Source of the DNA: Yoonia sediminilitoris
GTDB lineage: Bacteria > Pseudomonadota > Alphaproteobacteria > Rhodobacterales > Rhodobacteraceae
Length of the DNA: 64,000 nt
Direction of reading: 5' to 3'
Assembly (NCBI RefSeq): GCF_003058085.1
Contig: NZ_QBUD01000005.1
Coordinates: forward strand, 124,001-188,000
The first letter of the stretch is position 1; the number at the start of each line of letters is the position of its first letter. The notes beneath the pieces are model-generated. The model did not search any database. It had not been told where the DNA came from and saw only the letters and a list, made by a program, of their open reading frames with translations. Below are positions 18,406-25,416 of this stretch, in pieces. Position numbers and translations under genes: made by a program.

Positions 18406-19254
18406 TTAGGGGCTGCCTTGTGTTGCCGGGGTCATTGCTGCATCGGCAACCAACACGTCGATACGTGCGATTTCGTCTTTGGGTGCAAACCATGTAAGAT
18501 CGACCAGGGAGGCGCCATAGCGGTCAGCAAGTTGACCGGCAGCAACAGCATCCCGGGCACGATAGAACCGCACTTGGTTTGACGTGATGGCAATTTCTGA
18601 GGGCCTAAGTTCAAAACTGTCGGGGCGCACGTTCCTCATCATATCTGCGACGACATATGATCCCTCACTGCTTGATTGAACGGCGAATGTAACTTGTCCA
18701 AAAGAAGGAAATGTCGGCCTACAGTCCTTGCAAATGAAGGGCATAGATGGTGCGGCTTGTTGCAGCATGCTTGGTCGCGTCATCGGAACATATGCGTCTG
18801 TCATCACCTGAGAGACGGCCAGAGAATTGCGGGGCGTTTTCGGTACAGTTAACGTCGGCGCGCGATCCATCATTGATGGTTCAATTCGCGCAGGCAACGT
18901 CATGAAAGGCTTTGACGGACCTGCCGGCAAAACCGGTCTGGGCGGTGCTACATTCGATAATCGGGTGACCGTTACACTTGCTTCGGCGTCTGGCACGCTT
19001 ACCGAGATGGCGTTAATCGCAGCGGGAATTCGCAATTCTACCAATGGCTGGTCGACAACCGCAAATGTGGGGGTTGGTGCTGTGAATGAAGCATCCCATG
19101 TCATAAGGGACCCAAAAAGAAAAATGCCGATGGCAACACATGATCGAGCGACAAGCGCACGGTTCTGGCGACGTTGACACTGTTGCTCACGTGCAGTCAG
19201 TTGTATGCGCTCGATCCAGGTCGTTCTGGCAGCGTGCGCCGCAGTGCGATGCAT
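18406..19254 (-). CDS. Membrane-anchored protein with a LytR_C-like C-terminal domain
   Basis: 282 aa if it starts at the ATG at 19254. An in-frame extension to 19455 exists but has unusual composition and no ribosome site. A basic cytoplasmic N-terminus is followed by one membrane segment around residues 42-60 (SCVAIGIFLFGSLMTW). A proline-rich linker runs to about 180, and a C-terminal domain ends in VRFYRARDAVAAGQLADRYG, then LVDLTWF. That tail resembles LytR_C/SPOR-like folds acting near peptidoglycan. It is probably the first gene of the leftward exported-protein set. The family is not identified with certainty. Confidence 0.6.
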   Translation of the reverse strand: MHRTAAHAARTTWIERIQLTAREQQCQRRQNRALVARSCVAIGIFLFGSLMTWDASFTAPTPTFAVVDQPLVELRIPAAINAISVSVPDAEASVTVTRLSNVAPPRPVLPAGPSKPFMTLPARIEPSMMDRAPTLTVPKTPRNSLAVSQVMTDAYVPMTRPSMLQQAAPSMPFICKDCRPTFPSFGQVTFAVQSSSEGSYVVADMMRNVRPDSFELRPSEIAITSNQVRFYRARDAVAAGQLADRYGASLVDLTWFAPKDEIARIDVLVADAAMTPATQGSP

Positions 19255-19395
19255 TATTGGTGAAAGTGCCCTTCCGCGCGGGCGATACCTACGAACGGGA
19301 CGAGAAGGATGACGTACGGACTGCAGACTTTTCTGTAATTGCCAGGTCGTTTTAACAGCCTGCGGCTTTTGAAAACCAAACCAAGGCAAAATTGC

Positions 19396-19420
19396 GGAAC
19401 CCCAGCCCGCGTCGTCGGTT
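19396..19420 (+). promoter_or_regulatory. EcfG-type promoter, near-consensus
   Basis: GGAAC at 19396-19400, 16 nt, then GGTT at 19417-19420. This matches the alphaproteobacterial general-stress consensus GGAAC-N16/17-CGTT except for the first base of the -10. It lies 57 nt before the DUF1328-type gene, a common member of general stress regulons. Confidence 0.5.
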
Positions 19421-19477
19421 AATTGTGCAGCAAGTGCCGCATTCTTGCCGCGCACAAAAAACTAAAGGATGAACGAA

Positions 19478-19639
19478 ATGCTGGGTTATGCTCTTATTTT
19501 TCTTGTTACGGCACTGATCGCCGCTTTGTTTGGATTTGGCGGGATCGCCTCGGCCTCCGCCGGGATCGCCCAAATCCTGTTTGTGATCTTCCTTGTGTTG
19601 TTCGTGGCAACCCTGATCATGCGAGCGCTGCGCAATTGA
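19478..19639 (+). CDS. Small DUF1328/YtjA-type membrane protein
   Basis: 53 aa, nearly all hydrophobic: [20 protein letters not shown], then a [13 protein letters not shown] linker and a second helix ending in LIMRALRN. This two-helix pattern with the [10 protein letters not shown] turn is the signature of the DUF1328 family, small inner-membrane proteins of unknown mechanism often induced by stress. AAAGGA lies 8-13 nt before the ATG. A near-consensus EcfG-type promoter sits upstream, and a second small gene follows 35 nt downstream. Confidence 0.85.
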   Translation: MLGYALIFLVTALIAALFGFGGIASASAGIAQILFVIFLVLFVATLIMRALRN

Positions 19640-19674
19640 TCACTGTCCCGCCCCCAGCAAGGAAAGGAACAATC

Positions 19675-19884
19675 ATGACACATGCACTGAACATCGCGGC
19701 ACGACCCAGAGACATCTCGACCGGTTTGTGCGCACTCGAAGAACACGAGCGCGTTGCACAACAGTTGCATGCATTGGTTTGGATTGACGCTAAACAGAAC
19801 AACCCGGTGACAGAGGGTCTTGCCACCGCGCGGTCAGCATTTCACCAAAAGGCAGCCGGGATGCTCAAAGCTCTTGTGGCGTGA
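19675..19884 (+). CDS. Small hypothetical protein
   Basis: 69 aa starting at ATG 19675 after the ribosome site AAGGAAAGGA. The sequence is soluble and probably helical, containing ALEEHERVAQQLHALVWID. I do not recognise a family. It follows the DUF1328-type gene by 35 nt on the same strand, so it is probably part of the same stress-induced transcript, which ends at the hairpin at 19895-19918. Confidence 0.6.
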   Translation: MTHALNIAARPRDISTGLCALEEHERVAQQLHALVWIDAKQNNPVTEGLATARSAFHQKAAGMLKALVA

Positions 19885-19894
19885 TTGCAATGAG

Positions 19895-19918
19895 CCCCGC
19901 GCATATAGCTGCGCGGGG
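19895..19918. terminator. GC-rich hairpin between convergent transcripts
   Basis: CCCCGCGC and GCGCGGGG flank the 8-nt loop ATATAGCT. The hairpin lies 10 nt after the small rightward gene and 7 nt before the end of leftward phyR, so it could end transcription from both sides. T-runs are weak, so terminator function is inferred from form and position. Confidence 0.6.
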
Positions 19919-19925
19919 ACATCTG

Positions 19926-20732
19926 TCATTTCAATGTGGCCGTTGACGCAAAAAACATGGCCTGACTGACAGCGGATTGCACCTGTGCCTCGTGAAAAGG
20001 CTTGGAGATCAGAAACGCAGGCTCTGGCTTGTCGCCCGTCAGCAGGCGTTCCGGGAAGGCCGTAATGAAAATGACCGGCACGTCCATAATGCCCAGCAGA
20101 TCATGAACAGCATCAATCCCTGACGAATTGTCCGCCAATTGGATGTCCGACAAAATCAGGTCGGCATTGCCATCGCCGCCCATTTCGACAGCTTCCTTGT
20201 GGGTGCGTGCAACACCGATGACCTCGTGCCCCAGCCCTGCAACGATGGCCGTCAGGTCGGCTGCGATGATCGGCTCGTCTTCGATTATCAGAACGCGGCC
20301 CTGCACGCTGGTGGCCAGCTCTGCGTTGGCAACACTGATCAGGCGCCTGACCTCTTCCACATCGATTTGGATAATCTTCGAGATATGGTCGATGCTGAAG
20401 TCTTCTATTGTACGCAGCAACAACGCTTCGCGCGAGTTCGCTGTCAACTTTGCCAACAGGCCTTGGGCACGGCTCCGCAAAGCATCGTCCGAGTCTGCCA
20501 ACTGTTGACCCGATGTAACCCAGATCGCATGGAAACACTTGAATAGGTTTACCTTTGTCGGGTCACCATTTTCAAAAGCCGTGCGATCCTTCAGAATGGC
20601 TTCCAGAGTGGCGATGGTATATTGATCACCGCGTGCCTGCGACCCCGTCAGGGCGCGGGTGTAGCGCCTGAGGTATGGCAATTCAGCCGCGATCAGATCG
20701 GACAGGTTCGCCTCCGCTTCAGTATCGTTCAT
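19926..20732 (-). CDS. phyR: PhyR, general stress response anti-anti-sigma regulator
   Basis: 268 aa. The N-terminal part (about 1-135) is a sigma-like domain without DNA-binding function. The C-terminal part (about 145-260) is a receiver domain with VLIIEDEPIIAADL, the phosphoacceptor Asp in LILSDIQLAD and the conserved Lys in FLISKPF. In this family, phosphorylation frees the sigma-like domain to bind NepR, which releases EcfG. It is divergent from nepR-ecfG, the normal arrangement, and has a perfect EcfG-type promoter just upstream, implying positive autoregulation. The gene itself looks intact. Confidence 0.95.
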   Translation of the reverse strand: MNDTEAEANLSDLIAAELPYLRRYTRALTGSQARGDQYTIATLEAILKDRTAFENGDPTKVNLFKCFHAIWVTSGQQLADSDDALRSRAQGLLAKLTANSREALLLRTIEDFSIDHISKIIQIDVEEVRRLISVANAELATSVQGRVLIIEDEPIIAADLTAIVAGLGHEVIGVARTHKEAVEMGGDGNADLILSDIQLADNSSGIDAVHDLLGIMDVPVIFITAFPERLLTGDKPEPAFLISKPFHEAQVQSAVSQAMFFASTATLK

Positions 20733-20765
20733 CTTCTGTCCTTTTTTCAGTTATCCTTGGAACCG

Positions 20766-20790
20766 AACGCAAGGGATCGCAGTTGGTTCC
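20766..20790 (-). promoter_or_regulatory. EcfG-type promoter of phyR
   Basis: On the minus strand GGAAC (20790-20786), 16 nt, then CGTT (20769-20766), a full match to GGAAC-N16-CGTT. The predicted transcript would start about 30 nt before the phyR ATG. The plus strand of the same stretch carries GGAAC at 20759-20763 followed after 17 nt by AGTT, a weaker match that could serve nepR-ecfG. Confidence 0.75.
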
Positions 20791-20835
20791 CGTGATTGTG
20801 TAATATTTACGGTGAAAGATGAGGCTCAAGGCGAC

Positions 20836-21000
20836 ATGGCAAGCGACATAGATCCCAAACAGCAAAGAATTGCGCGTCTGATCGATGAAAATCTCAAGCA
20901 AGTCTTTTTAGAATTGGAACGCGACGAAATGCCTGATCAGATCGTTGATCTGCTGAACGTTCTGCGTGTGCAGGATGCTGAAATCAAGGGCAAAAAATGA
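20836..21000 (+). CDS. nepR: NepR anti-sigma factor
   Basis: 54 aa from ATG 20836 (AAGG 5 nt upstream; an in-frame GTG at 20812 is the alternative). The core IARLIDENLKQVFLELERDE followed by MPDQIVDLLNVLR is the two-helix NepR motif that wraps around EcfG. It holds EcfG inactive until phosphorylated PhyR captures it. The gene overlaps ecfG by 4 nt (ATGA), the standard coupling. It appears intact even though its target gene is interrupted. Confidence 0.92.
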   Translation: MASDIDPKQQRIARLIDENLKQVFLELERDEMPDQIVDLLNVLRVQDAEIKGKK

Positions 21001-21551
21001 GCGAACCTGACCCCAAAGACGAACTGGTCACGCATCTGCCAGCACTGCGCGCCTTTGCGCTCAGCCTGACGCGCAACCGTGCGACAGCCGATGATATGAT
21101 GCAGGATACAGTCCTGAAAGCATGGTCCAACATGGATAAATTTACGCCCGGCACAAACATGCGAGCGTGGCTTTTCACCATCCTGCGCAACAATTTCTAA
21201 ACAAGCCGCCGCAAATTCAAACGCGAAGTCGCCGATATCGACAATGCATTTTCTGACCAGATGTCCGTCAAGCCCGACCATGACGGGCGCTTACAGATGC
21301 AGGACTTCAAGGTGGCCTTTGACCAATTGCCCGATGAACAACGCGAAGCACTCATCCTCGTCGGCGCGTCAGGCTTTTCCTACGAAGACGCCGGAGAGAT
21401 GTGCGGCGTCGCCACCGGAACAGTCAAGAGCCGCGTCAACAGGGCCCGCGCACGCCTGATTGAACTGCTGCACCTAGATGATGATGACGCGCTGGAATTG
21501 ACCGACAATGCGACAATGGCGGTTGTCGGCACGCCCGGACTACCCTCTTGA
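20997..21551 (+). pseudogene. ecfG: EcfG general-stress sigma factor gene interrupted by an in-frame TAA
   Basis: Read through, the frame encodes about 184 residues with both ECF sigma regions: sigma-2 (LRAFALSLTRNRATADDMMQ, then NMRAWLFTILRNNF) and sigma-4 (FDQLPDEQREALILVGASGF, then GVATGTVKSRVNRARARL). At 21198-21200 the codon after LRNNF is TAA, where the family has Tyr; one base (TAC or TAT to TAA) explains it. The same frame resumes at once with TSRRKFKREVADID and is otherwise undamaged. The first fragment has 67 codons. A restart is possible only at ATG 21261, which lacks a ribosome site. It is either a recent loss, a sequencing error, or is read through or split. Confidence 0.88.
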
Positions 21552-23254
21552 TACAAAATCACTGGTACAACAGCCTGCGTGTACAGATCGTGCTGCTTCT
21601 TACACTGGCGCTTTTGCCGTTGGGCGCGGTCGCGATCTATCAGACCGACAGGGTCGCGAAAGAATCCGAACATAATGCCGAACTTGCCCTGCTGGCACTG
21701 ACAGAGCAGGCCGCCCAAGGCGAGGAAGCGACAATCGAACGGGCATTTGGTGTTGGACGGTTTCTTGCGACCATCGCCGGGCAACTAATTGCCAACCCCG
21801 CACTCTGCACCTCTTATCTTGAACAGTTTGCGGATGGCGTCGAGTCTTACAGCGTCATCGGGGTTCTGCCAAAGTCTGGCATATTGGCCTGTTCGTCATC
21901 CGGTGGGGCATATGACGTCACGCAGATACCAATTCTCATGGATGCTATTGCGGCCCAAAAGCGCAACATCGTGGTTGTTCAGGATGCACCGCTCAGCGGC
22001 ACATCTGTTTTTGTGGTATTGGAGCCCTATCGGATCGCGGGTCGATTTGCGGGCTTTGTGACGATTTCAATCCCGCACAACGGTGTGCCGGACACGTCGC
22101 AGGATCTGACCGATTTGGGGCTTCAGGAACTATTTACTTTCAATGCCGATGGCAATCTTCTGACAGCGCGGGGCGACATGCAGGAAGCTGTTGCTGAACT
22201 GCCCGCCGATCGGTTATTACAGGACCTCGGATCGTCCGCCGGCTTTGCCTTCCGGGGCCAGAATGCGCTTGGGGAAAGGCGCACCTACACCGTTGTGCCT
22301 ATTTCTGACAGCTCCGCCAACGTGCTTGCAGTTTGGCGCGGCAGCGACGGTGTGGCAAGCAATGCCACCGTCTTTGTGCGCCCTACGTTGTTTCCGGTAT
22401 TGATGTGGGTCGCAAGTATGTCCGTTGCCTTGCTGTCAATCTACCAGCTGGTTCTGCGCCCGATTTCGCGATTGCGTAAAGACATGGACGCGTTCGCCGA
22501 AACCCGCGCCATCGCGCCCCCTGCCCGCGCGCACTCGGAACCAAGTGAGTTTCAATCCCTCAAAGCCAATTTTGCACGCATGTCGCATGATATTGTCCTG
22601 GACGAGGCAGAGCTTGAAAATTCGCTGCGCGAAAAGAACGTTCTGGTCAAAGAAGTGCATCATCGGGTCAAAAACAATTTGCAACTGATTTCCTCGATCA
22701 TGAACATGAAAATCCGCACAGCACAGCATGATGAAACAAAGAACGTCCTTGGACGTCTGCAAGACCGAATCCTCAGCCTCGCCATGATTCACCGCGACCT
22801 TTATCAGTCGCAGCATGGCGGAATGGTGAATGTTGGCACGTTGGTTGCGGAAATCGTGCAAAAGTCACTTGAGGTCGCAGTCACCTCCGATGCCGATGTC
22901 GCACTTTCCACCGACATCGACCCCGTGCTGCTTTTTCCCGACCAGGCCTTGCCACTGTCGCTACTAACAGCTGAAGGCATGACCAACGCAATGAAATATC
23001 TGGGCGCGCAGAGCACCGAAAGGCCATGGCTGAAAGCAACCCTGAAGCAAAGTGGCGATACTTGTGTCTTGACGCTGGCAAACTCGGTCGGTGATGTGAA
23101 AACGGCTGAAAGCACCGGGCTTGGCGCGCAGTTGATCAGCGCGTTCGGTATCCAACTGGGGGGCAGGATCGACACCGATGAAACCGCAGAAAGCTATACA
23201 CTGACGGTCACCTTCAAGGTTGCGGACTTTGAACCTGAAGCACGCGATTTCTGA
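21548..23254 (+). CDS. Membrane sensor histidine kinase, HWE/HisKA_2 type, probable PhyR kinase
   Basis: 568 aa starting at TTG 21548, overlapping the ecfG stop by 4 nt. A membrane helix lies at about 12-30, a roughly 250-residue periplasmic sensory region follows (CHASE-like, not assigned), then a second helix near 280-300 and a HAMP-like linker. The kinase core has EVHHRVKNNLQLISSIMNMK, the HisKA_2 phosphoacceptor block, and an ATPase domain with EGMTNAMKYL. Kinases of this type next to phyR usually phosphorylate PhyR (PhyK role). Its position as third gene of the nepR-ecfG transcript supports this. Confidence 0.88.
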   Translation: MIQNHWYNSLRVQIVLLLTLALLPLGAVAIYQTDRVAKESEHNAELALLALTEQAAQGEEATIERAFGVGRFLATIAGQLIANPALCTSYLEQFADGVESYSVIGVLPKSGILACSSSGGAYDVTQIPILMDAIAAQKRNIVVVQDAPLSGTSVFVVLEPYRIAGRFAGFVTISIPHNGVPDTSQDLTDLGLQELFTFNADGNLLTARGDMQEAVAELPADRLLQDLGSSAGFAFRGQNALGERRTYTVVPISDSSANVLAVWRGSDGVASNATVFVRPTLFPVLMWVASMSVALLSIYQLVLRPISRLRKDMDAFAETRAIAPPARAHSEPSEFQSLKANFARMSHDIVLDEAELENSLREKNVLVKEVHHRVKNNLQLISSIMNMKIRTAQHDETKNVLGRLQDRILSLAMIHRDLYQSQHGGMVNVGTLVAEIVQKSLEVAVTSDADVALSTDIDPVLLFPDQALPLSLLTAEGMTNAMKYLGAQSTERPWLKATLKQSGDTCVLTLANSVGDVKTAESTGLGAQLISAFGIQLGGRIDTDETAESYTLTVTFKVADFEPEARDF

Positions 23255-23576
23255 TCATGACAGCGCATGGCCCAGGATTCGACTTTCTACTGGCGGCAAG
23301 AGAAGTTTCCTTGAGTTCGAGCGCGCCTTCAAGAGGGCAACAGCTGAAATTCATACCGGTTTCAGTATCTTTGGCCCGACCGCAAGGACCTGCTGAAATA
23401 GCAGACCGATCTGCTTGTGCCGCATCTGTTTCCGCAGCCGCAACCTTGCCCGTCAGCTTGCCAAAGGGGCACGCGAAAATCTGCAATTGTCGCTTATCCT
23501 GATCCTGCCAGCCGCACCGGAAGAAATCGCTTTCGACGCAGACCTCGGCGGTGATGCCGCGCGAGACTGTACAGGA
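23255..23576. other. Degenerate sequence between kinase and transporter remnant
   Basis: About 320 nt. Short plus-strand pieces look protein-like when the frame is changed (QDSTFYWRQEKF, then EFERAFKRATAEIHTGF, later RENLQLSLILILPAAPEE), suggesting a frameshifted remnant of a small gene. I could not match it to a family and no single frame spans it. Confidence 0.35.
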
Positions 23577-24631
23577 TTAACGGTTCCTGAGCCTTCTGTA
23601 TCTGTGGTTTGCTATGTTGCCCCCGTCAGCCGCCTTCGCCGAGGTTGCTGACGGGGCGGTGTATGGCATCCCCGGCGTGCCCGACGAAATGGTCTGGCCC
23701 GACAAGCCCTTATATATCGTCAGCCCCCAGATCAGGATCGGGATTGCAATAATCCCGCCTATCGGCCCCCAGAACCATAGCCAGAAAACAAGCGACAAAA
23801 AGATCAACAGTGGATTGACCGATAGTCTTTTGCCCACAAGCGTGGGCGTCACAATCTGCAATTCTGTGCCGTTCATGGCCAGATAGGTGGCCGCTGGCAA
23901 AAAGCTGACAGCACCATCAAACAAGACGATACCCGTCACGAGCAACATGGCGATCATCGCTATCGGCCCAACATAGAGCACAAAGTTCAAAGCAAGGGCC
24001 AGGACACCCCAAAGCACAGGTTGATAGCCGTGATCGTAAGCACATAGCGCGAGACTTGTTTGCCAGCATCGCGCAGTTCATCTTCGCCAAACCGTTTGAA
24101 TGTCTTGCTTGTCCATTCGTAGATGGCGTTGCGCGACATCAAAAAGAAGTACAGCGTACCGGTGAAAATCAGGAACTGCGCTGCAAATTGCGGTGCCACG
24201 AACAGCGCATCCGTGACAGAGGGCATCGCCACGGCCCCCCGTTCACTGTCACTGCCCGCAGGCTCTATCGCTTGCGCCACATCATCGGTCATCTGTTCGA
24301 CCCCGCGCAGCATACGTTTCAACTCGAAAATCGAGGATCGCAGCTCGTCCCGGATAACAGGTGCCTGACTAAACACCTGTGTCACGTAGGGCTCGATCGC
24401 GAGTACAAAAATCAGGATGGTCAGGATCGCCAGCGCAACAGAAATAAAGGCAGCCAAAGCGGGCGGCACACGCAGCCGGTCCCAGAAGTCGGACAATGGC
24501 GTCGGCACAATACCTAGTAACAACGACGCGACGATGGGCGCGAAAATATCCTTTGCCTGATGATGTACGGCAAAGACCACGAAAATCGTGAGAATGGTCA
24601 GGCAAATAGTCGGGACGGTCCGCTGCGGCAT
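23577..24631 (-). pseudogene. AI-2E/PerM-family transporter, broken by an internal deletion and frameshift
   Basis: The first 200 codons from ATG 24631 read as a normal AI-2E/PerM exporter: N-terminal helices (ICLTILTIFVVFAV, IVASLLLGIVPTPLSD), an amphipathic periplasmic part, then TGTLYFFLMSRNAIYEWT. After TITAINL the frame shifts and stops within a dozen codons. In another frame the typical LWGVLALALNFVLYVGPIAM resumes near 24017 and continues to the usual C-terminal helices. Family members have about 17-19 residues between these points, so a deletion of 40-60 nt not divisible by three is the likely cause. A perfect EcfG-type promoter remains upstream. Confidence 0.8.
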
Positions 24632-24651
24632 GAAATTTTCTTTCGCCAGTT

Positions 24652-24676
24652 AACGTGCCGCCCTCAAAAGCGTTCC
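24652..24676 (-). promoter_or_regulatory. EcfG-type promoter facing the AI-2E-type gene
   Basis: On the minus strand GGAAC (24676-24672), 16 nt, CGTT (24655-24652), a full consensus match 20 nt before the ATG at 24631. It is back to back with the plus-strand promoter at 24687-24711. Their GGAAC elements form an 11-bp inverted repeat (AAAAGCGTTCC and its complement). Confidence 0.75.
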
Positions 24677-24686
24677 ACTATTTTTC

Positions 24687-24711
24687 GGAACGCTTTTCGA
24701 TGCTGTGCGTT
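24687..24711 (+). promoter_or_regulatory. EcfG-type promoter of the small membrane protein gene
   Basis: GGAAC at 24687-24691, 16 nt, CGTT at 24708-24711, a full consensus match. The downstream start codon is at 24743, so the untranslated leader would be short. It is divergent with the minus-strand promoter at 24652-24676. Confidence 0.78.
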
Positions 24712-24742
24712 AGTCCACGAACCCAGGAAAAGGAGAATGACA

Positions 24743-24919
24743 ATGTCAGCACCGCAAACAAATGTCGAAAAACAAGCCAAAAGGCACAGGTTTCCGCTGC
24801 TTGGGATGGGCGGCGTCGTGATTTTGGCGGGTTTGCTCTTTATCGCCCTGTTGACGTGGACCGCCTATAATGCGGACGATGCGCAGGCACCTGCGCCAGC
24901 GACGCAAGCCACTCAATAA
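24743..24919 (+). CDS. Small single-pass membrane protein, probable general-stress gene
   Basis: 58 aa from ATG 24743, chosen because AAGGAG lies 7 nt upstream (ATG 24737 is in frame but too close). A basic N-terminus (EKQAKRHRFPL) is followed by one membrane helix (GVVILAGLLFIALLTWTAY) and a short tail rich in Ala, Pro, Thr and Gln. I do not recognise a family. The perfect EcfG-type promoter directly upstream marks it as a general-stress-regulon member. Confidence 0.7.
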   Translation: MSAPQTNVEKQAKRHRFPLLGMGGVVILAGLLFIALLTWTAYNADDAQAPAPATQATQ

Positions 24920-24924
24920 CGGAT

Positions 24925-24958
24925 CGACCCGCGACGCGTGATTTCGCGTCGCGGGTCG
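24925..24958 (+). terminator. Strong hairpin after the small stress gene
   Basis: A 14-bp GC-rich perfect stem (CGACCCGCGACGCG and its complement) with a 6-nt loop TGATTT, 5 nt after the stop codon at 24919. No T-tract follows, so termination is inferred from position and stem strength. Confidence 0.6.
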
Positions 24959-25019
24959 CCATGCATTTAACCGGGCTCATCTTCAATTAAATAACGCCGC
25001 CTGACACTACTCTTCCAGT

Positions 25020-25208
25020 TCAAGCGGGGCTTTGATTTGAGCGTGGACCTGCCAGAAACCAGATAATAAAACCGATGATGGGCAGAACAAGAACAAGAAG
25101 AGTCCAGATAACCTTTGCTCCGACAGAAACCCTTGCGCTGATAATCGAAATGATCGCCCAAAGATTCAGGGCCAAGACAATAATTCCGCCTATGCCAGCA
25201 TATTCCAT
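25020..25208 (-). CDS. PLDc_N-domain small membrane protein
   Basis: 62 aa from ATG 25208 (ribosome site GAGGA 7 nt upstream); an in-frame extension to 25325 is not needed. Two hydrophobic helices are separated by a short polar turn: IGGIIVLALNLWAIISII, then KVIWTLLVLVLPIIGFIIWF. The pattern VIWTLLVLVLPIIGF-W-hydrophobic-G-P-R is that of the PLDc_N family, found at the N-terminus of cardiolipin synthases and as stand-alone stress proteins. A near-consensus EcfG-type promoter precedes it. Confidence 0.85.
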   Translation of the reverse strand: MEYAGIGGIIVLALNLWAIISIISARVSVGAKVIWTLLVLVLPIIGFIIWFLAGPRSNQSPA

Positions 25209-25245
25209 CTTACAATCCTCCACATGGGTTGGTTTATTCAGTCCC

Positions 25246-25270
25246 AACCCATAGTCCGCGAAAAGGTTCC
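25246..25270 (-). promoter_or_regulatory. EcfG-type promoter, near-consensus
   Basis: On the minus strand GGAAC (25270-25266), 16 nt, GGTT (25249-25246), one mismatch to the CGTT consensus in the -10. It points at the PLDc_N gene starting at 25208. Confidence 0.5.
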
Positions 25271-25416
25271 ACAAGGATTTGAACAAGAACCGCGATGTCT
25301 CTTGTTGGGAGTGTGTGATCGACATGCAAACGCGTGACGGGGTTCACGACAGCGGGACACAGTGAAAGGACAACAAGATGCATACCGCGACGCGGCAAGT
25401 TCGGACGGACAACTGA

